Shown: one piece after another, positions 61,333-64,000 of the stretch
Position numbering within the stretch: position 1 is the first letter of the stretch
Layout of the letters: each line of letters begins with the position of its first letter
Assembly: GCF_019844075.1 (NCBI RefSeq)
Contig: NZ_CP081964.1
Coordinates: forward strand, 2,294,001-2,358,000
DNA length: 64,000 nt
Source of the DNA: Curtobacterium sp. TC1
GTDB lineage: Bacteria > Actinomycetota > Actinomycetes > Actinomycetales > Microbacteriaceae
Direction: 5' to 3'
Notes under the pieces: generated by a model
The model's input: only the letters and a program-made list of their open reading frames with translations
Told to the model about the DNA's origin: nothing
Database searches by the model: none
Made by a program: the position numbers and the translations under genes

Positions 61333-61596
61333 TCAGGACGCCAGCGCGGCCTGCCGCGCGACGATCGTCACCGTGTCGTGCTCCACCGACAGGAAGCCGT
61401 CTTCGGCGTCGACCGCGACGGTCGACCCGTCGGCCCGCGTGATGCGGACCTGACCCTGCGCGAGGATCGCGAGCATCGGCTCGTGTCCCGCGAGGATGCC
61501 GATCTGGCCCTCTGTCGTGCGTGCGACGACCATGGTGGTGTCGCCCGACCAGACCTCACGGTCGGCCGAGACGACGCTCACGCTGAGACCCGCCAT
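61333..61596 (-). CDS. atpC: ATP synthase epsilon subunit, short form
   Basis: Central-stalk subunit of F1. Only 87 residues: the N-terminal beta-sandwich (LSVSVVSADREVWSGD, TEGQIGILAGHEPMLAIL, VEHDTVTIVA) is complete, but the C-terminal two-helix domain that inhibits ATP hydrolysis in most bacteria is missing. The stop is followed at once by yaaA. The ATG is one base after the atpD stop. The short form looks natural, not a frameshift, because the next frame is used by yaaA. Confidence 0.93.
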   Translation of the reverse strand: MAGLSVSVVSADREVWSGDTTMVVARTTEGQIGILAGHEPMLAILAQGQVRITRADGSTVAVDAEDGFLSVEHDTVTIVARQAALAS

Positions 61597-61597
61597 G

Positions 61598-64000
<2,403 letters not shown>

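Overview
The window is 64 kb of very GC-rich, gene-dense DNA from a high-GC Gram-positive bacterium. Actinobacterial traits include frequent ATGA/GTGA stop-start overlaps, many GTG starts, TAnnnT -10 boxes a few bases before start codons, an unmodified-type EF-P lysine loop and a pyrR-pyrB-pyrC-carA-carB order with an Rv1382-like gene inside. Gene order and protein style suggest Microbacteriaceae, possibly Curtobacterium; that is inference, since no 16S gene is present. I see no tRNA, rRNA, CRISPR array, insertion sequence or prophage. Nearly all genes lie on the minus strand.

Layout on the minus strand, from the right end in the direction of transcription. (1) 64000-60566: ATP synthase atpG (cut by the edge), atpD, a short atpC and yaaA. 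(2) 60470-43337: a DUF4192-like gene, then a large signalling and envelope cluster: FHA protein, PP2C phosphatase, Ser/Thr kinase, a 1960-residue Ig/FnIII surface protein, MoxR ATPase, DUF58 protein, a transglutaminase-fold membrane protein without its catalytic triad, a zinc-ribbon/FHA protein and a small membrane protein. This is the most interesting region. (3) 43331-42339 (plus strand): a class 3 L-asparaginase. (4) 42281-34914: OsmC, lipoprotein FKBP, dxr, site-2 protease, an inserted NCS1 permease/isochorismatase pair, and ispG. (5) 34913-34496: a gene-free, repeat-rich interval. (6) 34483-24304: proS, nusA, ylxR, infB, rbfA, then on the plus strand mutY, and again on the minus strand a kinase-like gene, truB and two membrane proteins. 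(7) 24295-18441: ribF, plus-strand DUF349 and cyclophilin genes, rarA, rpsD, and a small membrane protein. (8) 18360-10630: alaS-ruvX-mltG-aroC-aroK-aroB. (9) 10633-9941: a short decayed accessory patch on the plus strand. (10) 9805-1: ABC1 kinase, efp-nusB, and the pyrimidine operon under a visible PyrR RNA switch.

Functionally the window is mostly housekeeping: pyrimidine, chorismate and isoprenoid synthesis, translation initiation and ribosome maturation, DNA repair and ATP synthesis. The signalling cluster joins a transmembrane kinase whose outer domain resembles FnIII, a matching phosphatase, two FHA phosphothreonine readers, a MoxR/DUF58/TgpA-type module and a giant extracellular Ig/FnIII protein. 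Most junctions overlap by four bases. I read this as a phosphorylation-controlled envelope machine; its substrate cannot be seen from sequence.

Regulation is unusually readable. Nine genes have a -10 box six or seven bases before the start codon, which predicts leaderless transcripts. The pyr operon has a short leader carrying a PyrR-type hexaloop hairpin next to the ribosome binding site. Several strong GC hairpins mark transcript ends.
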